This document shows positions 1 through 6,629 of a stretch of DNA of 22,588 nucleotides, one piece after another. Source of the DNA: Opitutales bacterium (lineage in GTDB: Bacteria > Verrucomicrobiota > Verrucomicrobiia > Opitutales > Oceanipulchritudinaceae); contig SKLD01000495.1 in NCBI GenBank assembly GCA_007123395.1, positions 1 through 22,588 of the forward strand, given 5' to 3'. The position numbers and the translations under genes are program-made. Under the pieces are notes generated by a model. It had not been told where the DNA came from, searched no databases, and was given only the letters and a program-made list of their open reading frames with translations. Numbering within the stretch: the first letter of the stretch is position 1; every line of letters starts with the position of its first letter.

Positions 1-1
1 C

Positions 2-145
2 GCCAAGCGATTTCCGTACGCGGTTTACTATCGGATTGAACACGAAGAGATCCGTGTCTATCGCGTTCTCGATTGCCGGCAGGATCCTTCCAAGATCTCA
101 CGAGCATTACCACCGATCCGCGAATCGGTTAGCGGGGAGGATTAG
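2..145 (+). CDS. RelE/ParE-family toxin, C-terminal part (5' end outside window)
   Basis: The frame is open from the left edge to a TAG at 143-145 and gives 47 residues. They contain the strand pattern FPYAVYYRIE, then IRVYRVLDCRQDP, which is the usual C-terminal half of ParE/RelE-type mRNA-interfering or gyrase-targeting toxins. The family is known to act with a small antitoxin encoded just upstream, which would lie outside the window. The last residues (ESVSGED) are encoded by the dispersed repeat that starts near base 117, so the natural C-terminus has probably been replaced or extended by the repeat. Toxin family is fairly sure; the exact subfamily and activity cannot be judged from the fragment. 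Confidence 0.75.
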   Translation, partial: AKRFPYAVYYRIEHEEIRVYRVLDCRQDPSKISRALPPIRESVSGED

Positions 146-205
146 GCCTTCCCGCCCCCACACCACCGGTTCCCGATTCGCTCCGCTCACTGCCCTCCGG
201 CGGGA
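117..205 (+). repeat. Structured dispersed repeat, copy A
   Basis: First of three copies of one repeat. TTAG at 129-132 (GTAG in copy C) is followed by a hairpin: CGGGGAGG at 133-140, loop ATTAGG, and CCTTCCCG at 147-154, with one G-T pair. An outer inverted repeat CGAATCGG (121-128) / CCGATTCG (173-180) encloses it. The tail CCCTCCGGCGGG (193-204) is shared with copy B. The repeat overlaps the end of the toxin gene and carries its stop codon. A tetranucleotide GTAG/GGAG next to a hairpin is the known hallmark of REP elements handled by RAYT transposases; identity as a REP is inference. Confidence 0.8.
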
Positions 206-518
206 CTGTAAGCATGCGGGTCTCCCGCCGGACGGGAGCGGTTCCGAAGCATCCGTGACCGGAGGTCAGGCATGCGCCTGCTCTCCGTATTTGAAGCGGA
301 CCCAGAGTTCACGCATCGAGGGCACGCCTTTGCCTTTGAGGGAATCGTTGTTGGCCAACTGAACGCGTCTCACGCCCGCTTTGCTCAAGACCCGAAGATC
401 CAGAGATGGAGGAGAGTAGAAATCGTGGGGTCTTTGGGTCTCTGCGTGAGCCTCACACACATGACAGTGGTGGCAACGGCTAACGCCGCGCCTCACTTTG
501 ACGTTGGCCGAGAAAGAA
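146..518. other. Intergenic stretch without a supportable gene
   Basis: After the toxin stop this stretch holds the right part of repeat copy A and a perfect 10-bp inverted repeat, TCCGGCGGGA (196-205) / TCCCGCCGGA (223-232), that could form a hairpin with a 17-base loop. From about 246 to 518 both strands have short open frames, but none shows a recognisable domain, a convincing ribosome binding site or family-like composition. It may be the remains of a lost gene between cassettes. Confidence 0.5.
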
Positions 519-554
519 TTGACAAACCCCCAAACATGTACATCTTTCTGGACA
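519..554 (+). promoter_or_regulatory. yefM promoter region with two YefM-type operator hexamers
   Basis: TTGACA at 519-524 is a perfect -35 hexamer, though the matching -10 (around 539-547) is poor. Over the presumed -10 and start site lies ATGTACAT (536-543), a perfect palindrome containing TGTACA at 537-542. TGGACA follows at 549-554, exactly 12 bp further on. The E. coli yefM-yoeB operator is known for paired TGTACA cores at that spacing, bound first by YefM and then cooperatively by YefM-YoeB. Autorepression here is therefore likely. The second site has one mismatch. Confidence 0.6.
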
Positions 555-555
555 T

Positions 556-807
556 ATGAATGCAATCACCTACACAACGGCAAGAGAGAATTTGGCCAGA
601 ACGATCGAGAAAGTAGTTTCGGATCGCGATCCGGTAATCATTACCAAGAAGAACGATATGTCCGTGGTAATGATGTCCTTAGACGACTACGAATCCCTAC
701 AGGAAACCGCTCACCTGCTTCGCAGCCCCAGGAATGTTCGGCGGTTGTTGGATTCGATCAACGAACTTGATGAAGGTAGAGGAACTGAGCGGGAGATTAT
801 CGAGTGA
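556..807 (+). CDS. yefM: YefM/Phd-family antitoxin
   Basis: This 83-residue protein begins MNAITYTTARENLA, the usual N-terminal DNA-binding region of Phd/YefM antitoxins. It continues with DRDPVIITKKNDMSVVMMSL and DDYESLQET, the conserved core of the family. The C-terminal part (about 55-83) is charged and should be the unstructured segment that wraps the toxin. In this family the antitoxin neutralises YoeB by direct binding and represses its own operon. The stop overlaps the toxin start (GTGA at 804-807), so the pair is translationally coupled. The ATG at 556 has only a weak GGA upstream, and the operator sites lie directly before it, so the mRNA leader must be very short. Confidence 0.93.
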   Translation: MNAITYTTARENLARTIEKVVSDRDPVIITKKNDMSVVMMSLDDYESLQETAHLLRSPRNVRRLLDSINELDEGRGTEREIIE

Positions 808-1058
808 AACTCATCTTCTCTGAGAATGCTTGGTCGGAGTATTTGGAATGGCAGAAGACCGACAAGAAAATCCTCAAGAGGATTAACGAATTGATTAAGG
901 ATACAAAACGGAATCCCACCTCAGGGCTCGGAAAGCCTGAGCCGCTCAAGCATGCGCTCAAAGGTTACTGGTCGCGGAGGATTACGGACGAGCATCGGAT
1001 GGTCTATAGGTACACAGCGGATTCCATCCTGATCGCCCAGCTCAAGTACCACTATTAG
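804..1058 (+). CDS. yoeB: YoeB/Txe-family mRNA interferase toxin
   Basis: 84 residues, the same length as E. coli YoeB and alignable end to end: N-terminal MKLIFSENAW.EYLEWQ.TDKKI, then GKPEPLKH, WSRRITDEHRMVY and the terminal KYHY. The catalytic residues known for YoeB (Glu46, Arg65, His83) fall at exactly the same positions, so the enzyme should be active. It acts as a ribosome-dependent endoribonuclease that cleaves mRNA in the A site and is held inactive by YefM. It starts with GTG inside the antitoxin stop. Unlike the other two modules in this island it ends at its own TAG (1056-1058), just before repeat copy B. Confidence 0.95.
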   Translation: MKLIFSENAWSEYLEWQKTDKKILKRINELIKDTKRNPTSGLGKPEPLKHALKGYWSRRITDEHRMVYRYTADSILIAQLKYHY

Positions 1059-1060
1059 TA

Positions 1061-1206
1061 GGCCAATCGGGTATCGGGGAGGATTGGCCTCCCCGCCCCC
1101 ACACCACGACTCGACTGAACTCGCCGAAGTCCGGCTCCCGATTCGCTCCGCTTCCCGATTCGCTCCAATCATTTCCCTCCGGCGGGATGCGGGCGAGGAC
1201 GCCCGC
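1061..1206 (+). repeat. Structured dispersed repeat, copy B (with insertion)
   Basis: Second copy, starting two bases after the yoeB stop. GTAT (1071-1074) precedes a perfect 8-bp hairpin CGGGGAGG (1075-1082) / CCTCCCCG (1088-1095) with loop ATTGG. The outer arms are AATCGGG (1065-1071) and CCCGATT (1137-1143); a second CCCGATT lies at 1154-1160. Relative to copies A and C it carries about 26 extra bases after ACACCAC (near 1107-1132). AGGCCAAT (1060-1067) / ATTGGCCT (1083-1090) is an alternative perfect inverted repeat. The tail ends in a separate perfect hairpin, GCGGGCG-AGGA-CGCCCGC (1189-1206). Confidence 0.82.
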
Positions 1207-1296
1207 GCTCCCAAGCCAGGGGATCTCCTGCTTATCCGAGCACCATTACCATGAGATTGGCATTGATTCGGCATCCAGTTCTCGTAGGATAGGAAA

Positions 1297-1500
1297 ATGG
1301 CGCAGGGATTCCAGTTTGATTACAAGTTTGTAAGACTCAGGAGGCATCGAGACCCTGAACCAGAGTCGGACTGGAAGGATGAGGCTCCGGAGCGAAGGCT
1401 CGAAGCTTTAGAATTTTTGCGGAAGAACCACACACCGGAAGATTATGCTGCCGAAACCATTCAAAGAGTTTATCGAATTACTCGAAAAAAATCAGGTTAA
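1297..1500 (+). CDS. Small conserved-type protein paired with a nucleotidyltransferase
   Basis: A 67-residue charged protein with no signal or membrane segment. It has a SDWKDEAPERRLEALEFLRK segment (about 28-47) and ends IQRVYRITRKKSG. Short proteins of this style are often found directly before DUF6036-like nucleotidyltransferases, and this one overlaps the next gene by 56 bases in another frame. A good AGGA (1286-1289) sits 7 bases before the ATG. By analogy with other nucleotidyltransferase pairs it may be the partner half of a two-gene TA-like module, but I do not recognise a named family and assign no activity. Confidence 0.65.
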   Translation: MAQGFQFDYKFVRLRRHRDPEPESDWKDEAPERRLEALEFLRKNHTPEDYAAETIQRVYRITRKKSG

Positions 1501-1921
1501 GTATCTGGTTGTTGGCGGGTATGCGGTTTCGGTGCATGGCTATCCGAGATACACGGGAGATTTGGATATATTCATCGCGATTGAGTCCAAAAATGCTCGT
1601 GGGATATTAAAGACGTTTCGTGATTTCGGCTTTACGGATTTAGAAATTGACGAGAGCGATTTTCTGGAAGCAGATACAATTGTCGAGATCGGCAGGGAGC
1701 CTTTGAAAATCCAGGTGATGAACGAGATTTCCGGAGTTTCGTTTGCGGAAGCGGATGCCACGAAAATATTCGTCCCTGTTGATGGTGTGCAAGTGCCGTT
1801 CATTTCTCTCGATATGTTGATTAGGAACAAGCTTTCAACAAAGAGAGATAAAGACAGGGTTGATGCTGAAATCCTAAAGAAACGAAACGAATCGCGCCAA
1901 TCGGGTAGCGGGGAGGATTAG
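1445..1921 (+). CDS. DUF6036-like nucleotidyltransferase, candidate TA or defence enzyme
   Basis: 158 residues. The nucleotidyltransferase signature is clear: LVVGGYAVSVHGYPRYTGDLDIF (about 21-43) with Gly24-Gly25 and the metal-binding pair Asp39/Asp41. The C-terminal ISLDMLIRNKLSTKRDKDRVD (120-140) is typical of DUF6036/AbiEii-like proteins. Members of this fold transfer nucleotides to tRNA or to partner proteins in TA and phage-defence systems; the substrate here is unknown. At the position where many relatives carry a third carboxylate (a RIDLL-type strand) this protein reads KIQVM with Gln90, so catalysis may be altered. The last residues (about SRQSGSGED) come from repeat copy C. Local GC is low (about 38% at 1561-1620), suggesting transfer. 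Confidence 0.85.
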   Translation: MLPKPFKEFIELLEKNQVKYLVVGGYAVSVHGYPRYTGDLDIFIAIESKNARGILKTFRDFGFTDLEIDESDFLEADTIVEIGREPLKIQVMNEISGVSFAEADATKIFVPVDGVQVPFISLDMLIRNKLSTKRDKDRVDAEILKKRNESRQSGSGED

Positions 1922-1988
1922 GCCTCCGCGCCCCCACACCACCGGCTCCCGATTCGCTCCGCTCATTTCCCTGCGGCGGGATGCGGGC
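1893..1988 (+). repeat. Structured dispersed repeat, copy C
   Basis: Third copy, overlapping the 3' end of the nucleotidyltransferase and providing its stop (1919-1921). GTAG (1905-1908) lies directly before CGGGGAGG (1909-1916), loop ATTAGG, and CCTCCGCG (1923-1930, one mismatch). The outer arms AATCGGG (1899-1905) / CCCGATT (1948-1954) match copy B exactly. The tail GGCGGGATGCGGGC (1975-1988) is also shared with copy B. From 1989 to the efflux gene end at 2114 the sequence is GC-rich with no gene I can support. Confidence 0.82.
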
Positions 1989-2014
1989 ATATACCACGTT
2001 GGTCCGGTTCCTTC

Positions 2015-2048
<34 letters not shown>

Positions 2049-2113
2049 TGTCCGTGGGCTCACATCCTTGAACGTCGGCTGCCTCTCCGCACGCAACGCT
2101 CCCGCGCCAGCCA

Positions 2114-5100
2114 TCACCGCGCGCCCGCCGTTTCCGCCATCTCCGCTTCCTCTTCTTCGAGTTCGCGGCGGTAGCGGTTTTCGGCGGTCTCGCGCGAGGC
2201 AAAAGTGAGGTAAGCGGCGGGCACGATAAAGAGCGTGAGGAACGTTCCCGCAATCAATCCGCCGATGACCGCGATACCGAGGGGCATACGGCTTTGCGCG
2301 CCGGCACCGAGGGCAACCGCGATGGGCAAAACGCCGAAAATAGTGGAGATAGCCGTCATGAGAATTGGGCGGAAGCGTTTGGCCGCCGCGTCCGTAACGG
2401 CCTCCATGAGGTCCAGCCCCGCCCGCCGCCGCTGATTCGCAAACTCGACGAGGAGGATACCGTTCTTTGTCACGAGCCCGATCAACATGATGAGCCCGAT
2501 CTGCGAAAAGATGTTGAGCGTCTGCCCGAAGAGATGAAGCGCGAGGAGCCCGCCCACTAGCGCGAGCGGCACCGTCAGCATAATGACAAAGGGATCCCGG
2601 AAGCTCTCGAACTGCGCGGAGAGGACGAGATACACAAGAATGAGGGCAAAAATAAATACGTAGATGAGACTCTGCCCCGCTTCCGCGAACTCACGCGACT
2701 GCCCCGCAAGCTCGGTCGTGAAGCTCTCGTCAAGGAGTTCGGCGCCCACCGCGCGCATCGCCGCGATCCCGTCGGCGATTGTATAATCGCCTGCGAGATT
2801 GGCCGAAAAGGTGGCCGAGGAAAAGCGGTTATAGCGGTGAAGGACAGCTGGCGCGGTGGATTCTTCCAGTGTGACCAAGTTGTCGAGAGCGATCGCCGCT
2901 CCGCCGTCCGAGCGCACGGTAACCGTCGTGAGGTCGACCGGACTGTTGCGGTCGCGCCGCTGCAACTGCCCGATAACTTCATATTGCTGACCGTCGCGCA
3001 GAAAGAAGCCGAAGCGCTGCCCGCTGAGCGCCGCCTGAATTGTTTCCGCAATGTCCGCAACCGAGACACCGAGCGCCTCCGCACGCAACCGGTCGATGTT
3101 CACGACCAACTCCGGACGGTTGAAGCGTAAATTGACATCGACAAAGCTGAACTCTTCCCTTGCCCGAGCCGCCTCCAAGAACTGCGGCAGAATGTCCTCA
3201 AGTTTCGAGAAATCGGGATTTTGAATAACATACTGGACGGGAAGACCCCGCCCCCCCGTGCTGATAGTGGGCGGCTGCCGCACGAATATCTCCGCGCCCG
3301 GAATGCTCCGGAGCCGCTGCTGAAGGGCGCGGGCAATCTCGTTCTGGCTGCGGTCCCGCTCGGACGGATGCGTCAGGCGTACGCGCGCGAAGGCGGAGTT
3401 GACGGTCGCGCTCGCGCTGAAGCCCGGCGAGGTCACGGTTATGAGGGCATTGATCTCGGGAAACTCGTTGAGAACAATCCGCTCCATGTCCTCGACAATC
3501 TCCGTCATGTACTCATAAGTCACGCCCTCGGGACCGGAAGCAGTGATGATCAGAATACCCCGGTCTTCCATGGGCGCTAACTCCTCCGGCAGCAGTGACC
3601 AAAGGTAGGCTATCCCCGCGAGACATCCGGCAAAAAGCGGGAGAGCCGCCCAGCGGTGGCGGAGAAAGCCCGCGAGAGCCTTAGCATATAGATTGCCCAG
3701 CCCGCGGAAAAACGGCTCGGTGGCATCGTAAAAGGGACGACGCTCCGTATGGCGTTTGAGAATTCGGGTACACAACATCGGCGTGAGCGTCAACGCCACG
3801 ATCGAGGAGATCGCCACCGCGCTCGCCAGCGTCACGCCGAACTCCTTGAAGAGCACCCCTGTCAAACCGCCGAGGAAGATGATCGGAATGAAAACGGAGA
3901 TGAGCGACAGCGTTGTCGCCACGACGGCGAGAAAAATTTCCCGCACACCTTCGCGCCCGGCGCGGAACGGCCGTTCGCCGCTCTCGATCCGCCTGTATAT
4001 ATTCTCCAGGACTACGATGGCGTCGTCCACAACAAGACCGATGGCAAGAACGAGCCCGAGCATCGTCAGCACATTGATCGAGAAGCCCGCGAGGAACATG
4101 ACGAAGAATGTCCCCACCAAAGCCACCGGTATAGTGATGAGCGGAATAAACGATGCCCGCGCCTCGCGCAGAAACAGAAAAATTGTCAGGCAGACAAGCG
4201 CCATCGCGATGAAGATCGTCTGCTGCACCTCGGCGACGGACTCACGAATATATTCGCTAGTATCGAAGCCGATGCCCAGCTCAATGTCGGAGGGTAGATC
4301 GCTCATGAGCCCGTCGAGACGGCGGTAAAACTCATCCACGATTTCGATCTGGTTCGCCCCCGTCTGCGGGCGCAGGACCACCCCGACCATGGGAATGGCG
4401 TCGCGCTTCAGGATCGTGCGCTGGTTCAGCGGGCCGATCTCCGCGTAACCGACGTCGCGGAACCGCACAACGCGGTCGCCGTCGCGCTTCACCACAAGGT
4501 TGTTGAAGGCCTCCGGATCGTCGCCAAGGCGGCTGAGCGTGCGTACCGACAACTCCACCTCGTCGCCTTCGATTTGGCCCGACGGCAGTTCCACGTTGGC
4601 CCGCGCGAGCGCGCGGCGGATATCCGTGGGCGACAATTGGTATGCGGCGAGCCGCGAGGGGTCCATCCACAGGCGCATGGAATAATCCTTGCGTCCCCAG
4701 ATGTCGGCCCGCGCCACCCCGTCGATCGTCTGCAAGCGTGCGGCAAAGAGGTTGCGCGCGATGTCCGTCAGTTCGAGCAGATCGCGCTGGTCGCTGCGGA
4801 TATTGAGAAAGATGATCGGGTCTTCGTCGCCGTCAGCCTTCTGCACGGTGGGCGGATCGGCGTCGGGCGGCAGTCGGCGTTGCGCCGTGGCAACCCGGTC
4901 GCGCACGTCATTGGCGGCGCGGTCGAGATCGTCGTTGAGCCCGAACTCGACGAAGAGCGTGCTGCGACCCTCGCGGCTCACCGAGGTGAGCGTACGCACC
5001 CCTGACACCGTATTGATTTCTTCCTCCAGTGGCTCTGTAATCTGGCTCTCGATGACAAAGGCGTTCGCGCCGGGATAATTCGCCGTCACCGTGATGACCG

Positions 5101-5227
5101 GGCGCTCCGCCACCGGATACTCGCGAACCCCGAGAAACTGATAGCCCGCCACCCCGAAGATAACAATGGCGATCGCAATGACCGTCGTGAAAACGGGACG
5201 GTAGATAAAGACGGACGAAATTCGCAT
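2114..5227 (-). CDS. RND efflux pump, HAE1/AcrB-type inner-membrane transporter
   Basis: 1037 residues, full length for the family. The ATG at 5227 is chosen because GAGGAG lies 7 bases upstream and the protein then begins MRISSVFIYRPVFT, the usual first helix. Two homologous halves are visible, each with a first helix, a large periplasmic loop and a bundle of helices. The proton-relay residues are all present: Asp401-Asp402 in GLVVDDAIVVLENI, Lys921 in GLVTKNGILL and Arg953 in RFRPILMT. It should export hydrophobic or amphiphilic compounds using the proton gradient, as a trimer docked to the membrane-fusion protein encoded 10 bases upstream. No outer-membrane channel gene is next to it. The substrate cannot be read from sequence. 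A Glu-rich tail closes the protein. Confidence 0.95.
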   Translation of the reverse strand: MRISSVFIYRPVFTTVIAIAIVIFGVAGYQFLGVREYPVAERPVITVTANYPGANAFVIESQITEPLEEEINTVSGVRTLTSVSREGRSTLFVEFGLNDDLDRAANDVRDRVATAQRRLPPDADPPTVQKADGDEDPIIFLNIRSDQRDLLELTDIARNLFAARLQTIDGVARADIWGRKDYSMRLWMDPSRLAAYQLSPTDIRRALARANVELPSGQIEGDEVELSVRTLSRLGDDPEAFNNLVVKRDGDRVVRFRDVGYAEIGPLNQRTILKRDAIPMVGVVLRPQTGANQIEIVDEFYRRLDGLMSDLPSDIELGIGFDTSEYIRESVAEVQQTIFIAMALVCLTIFLFLREARASFIPLITIPVALVGTFFVMFLAGFSINVLTMLGLVLAIGLVVDDAIVVLENIYRRIESGERPFRAGREGVREIFLAVVATTLSLISVFIPIIFLGGLTGVLFKEFGVTLASAVAISSIVALTLTPMLCTRILKRHTERRPFYDATEPFFRGLGNLYAKALAGFLRHRWAALPLFAGCLAGIAYLWSLLPEELAPMEDRGILIITASGPEGVTYEYMTEIVEDMERIVLNEFPEINALITVTSPGFSASATVNSAFARVRLTHPSERDRSQNEIARALQQRLRSIPGAEIFVRQPPTISTGGRGLPVQYVIQNPDFSKLEDILPQFLEAARAREEFSFVDVNLRFNRPELVVNIDRLRAEALGVSVADIAETIQAALSGQRFGFFLRDGQQYEVIGQLQRRDRNSPVDLTTVTVRSDGGAAIALDNLVTLEESTAPAVLHRYNRFSSATFSANLAGDYTIADGIAAMRAVGAELLDESFTTELAGQSREFAEAGQSLIYVFIFALILVYLVLSAQFESFRDPFVIMLTVPLALVGGLLALHLFGQTLNIFSQIGLIMLIGLVTKNGILLVEFANQRRRAGLDLMEAVTDAAAKRFRPILMTAISTIFGVLPIAVALGAGAQSRMPLGIAVIGGLIAGTFLTLFIVPAAYLTFASRETAENRYRRELEEEEAEMAETAGAR

Positions 5228-5237
5228 GGCTCGCTCC

Positions 5238-6323
5238 TCAGGATTCCTGCCGCCGCACTGATTGCCCGGAACGGAGCGCTTCGGCCCCGCGCACGACCAC
5301 CTCTTCGCCCATATCCACGCCTTCCAGAATTTCCACGTGCCGCTCCAAACGCGTGCCGATGCGCACAACGCGTTCCTCAGCTTTGTCTCCCTTCACCACA
5401 AACAACCGCGTCTCCCTCAGGCCGGGCCGCAGCGCCGTCGCCGGCACGAGCACGGCATCGTCGTTGACGGCGAAGACCAGTTCGATAACGGCAAAATTCC
5501 CTGGCAAAAGGCGGCGGTCCTCGTTCTCCACCACGGCCCGCGCCGTGATTGTGCGGGTCGCAGGATCCACACGCGGTTCGATCGCCTGGATCGCGCCCTC
5601 GCGGGGCTCCGTCAGCCCGCCCGCGGTTACCCGGATGGCAAGCCCCTCACGCAAATCACCCTGATGACGCTCCGGCACGGAAAAGTCCACCTTCAACTCG
5701 TCGATGTCCTTGAGGACGGTAATTACATCCTGCGACGTCACAAAGTCGCCGCGGCTCACCCGCCGCAGACCCACAATACCGGAAAACGGAGCCCGTATGG
5801 CGCTCTTTGAGATACGCGTCTCCAAAAGTTCAACCCGCGCCCGCAGCACATTCACACGGCTCAGGGCTTCGTCATAATCCCGCTGCGAGGTTGCCCCGCG
5901 CTCCCGTAACTCCCCGAGCCGCTCCTCGTTGCGCTCCGCCAGCGCCAGTTCCGCCTTCACCGCGCGCAGCTCCGCCTGGAGCTCGCGGTCGTCTAACCTC
6001 AGCAGCAGAGTACCCTCTTCCACAAAACCGCCCTCTCGGAAGCCGACTTCGCGCACCACCCCGCTGATCTCCGACCGCACCTCGATGCCCTCGCGGGCAA
6101 GCAGCGTGCCGTTGAGCCGCAGGCTGCGCTCGAAGCGCTGTGGTTCCACCACCTCCGTGCGGACGACCACCTCGGAGGGAGCACCAGCCCGCCCCGCCCC
6201 CGGGCCCGCCGTTGCAGGAGAGCCGGTACCAGTGCCACCCTCGCGGGCGAAGAAAAAATACCACCCCGCTCCAGCGAAAAACAAAAACACGACAATGATG
6301 AAAAGACGACGCACCCCTCTCAT
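5238..6323 (-). CDS. RND efflux membrane-fusion (periplasmic adaptor) protein
   Basis: 361 residues from the ATG at 6323. An earlier in-frame ATG at 6386 would add 21 residues before the natural membrane anchor, so the inner start is preferred. Residues 5-24 (RRLFIIVVFLFFAGAGWYFF) form a single membrane anchor with no lipobox cysteine. A low-complexity Gly/Ala/Thr linker follows, then the lipoyl-like half motif (EVRSEISGVVREVGFREGGFV), a helical hairpin (about 120-170), the second half motif (IRAPFSGIVGLRRVSRGDFV) and beta-barrel domains. It should bridge the RND pump and an outer-membrane channel. Only 10 bases separate it from the pump gene, so they form one operon. Confidence 0.93.
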   Translation of the reverse strand: MRGVRRLFIIVVFLFFAGAGWYFFFAREGGTGTGSPATAGPGAGRAGAPSEVVVRTEVVEPQRFERSLRLNGTLLAREGIEVRSEISGVVREVGFREGGFVEEGTLLLRLDDRELQAELRAVKAELALAERNEERLGELRERGATSQRDYDEALSRVNVLRARVELLETRISKSAIRAPFSGIVGLRRVSRGDFVTSQDVITVLKDIDELKVDFSVPERHQGDLREGLAIRVTAGGLTEPREGAIQAIEPRVDPATRTITARAVVENEDRRLLPGNFAVIELVFAVNDDAVLVPATALRPGLRETRLFVVKGDKAEERVVRIGTRLERHVEILEGVDMGEEVVVRGAEALRSGQSVRRQES

Positions 6324-6629
6324 GCTGTTCCATACACCCCCGATATCAAGCCGCACACCGTGAATAAAATGACCCCGGATCCACAACCGATAATATAATG
6401 GTATAAAACAGAATACAATATTAACAGGGTCATAGAATGTTTCATTATTGAATTTTTAAAAAATGTATTATCTCTGAGAATTGCTTTCAGGAGTGATCAA
6501 TGCCATGTTTGATAACCCCTTTATCCGGCCCAATTATAAGGTGTCTCATTTCAATTATTCTCACCTCGGGGCAATTTTAAAGCTCTGAGAACTTTGCAAG
6601 GAAAGGTCGGAAATCCTGTCGCCAACCAG
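6324..6629. other. AT-rich intergenic leader between efflux operon and DUF4919 gene
   Basis: About 300 bases without a gene, strikingly AT-rich against its GC-rich surroundings. It contains the efflux promoter described separately, the inverted repeat TAATAT (6391-6396) / ATATTA (6418-6423) spanning that promoter, and CTCTGAGAA repeated near 6473 and 6583. I see no convincing terminator for the DUF4919 gene, which reads into it from the right. Confidence 0.5.
6390..6418 (-). promoter_or_regulatory. Candidate sigma-70 promoter of the MFP-RND operon
   Basis: On the minus strand TTGTAT (6413-6418) and TATTAT (6390-6395) are separated by 17 bases. The -10 matches the consensus at five of six positions, the -35 at three. 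Transcription would begin near 6383 and give a leader of about 60 bases before the membrane-fusion gene. The TAATAT/ATATTA arms flanking it could be a regulator site, but such pairs arise easily in AT-rich DNA. Confidence 0.5.

Noticed and set aside
266..565. Minus-strand open frame of 99 residues before yefM as a gene
   Set aside because: It overlaps the yefM promoter, operator and start codon, and has no recognisable domain or ribosome site.
1263..1290. TTGATT-16-TAGGAT as a promoter for the small ORF
   Set aside because: The -10 coincides with the ribosome binding site of the gene, so the transcript would start after it. The matches are only moderate.
117..1988. The cassette-like repeats as integron attC sites
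   Set aside because: The conserved core sites (RYYYAAC and GTTRRRY) are not present at the ends of all three copies; only copy A has GTTAGC. No integrase is seen.
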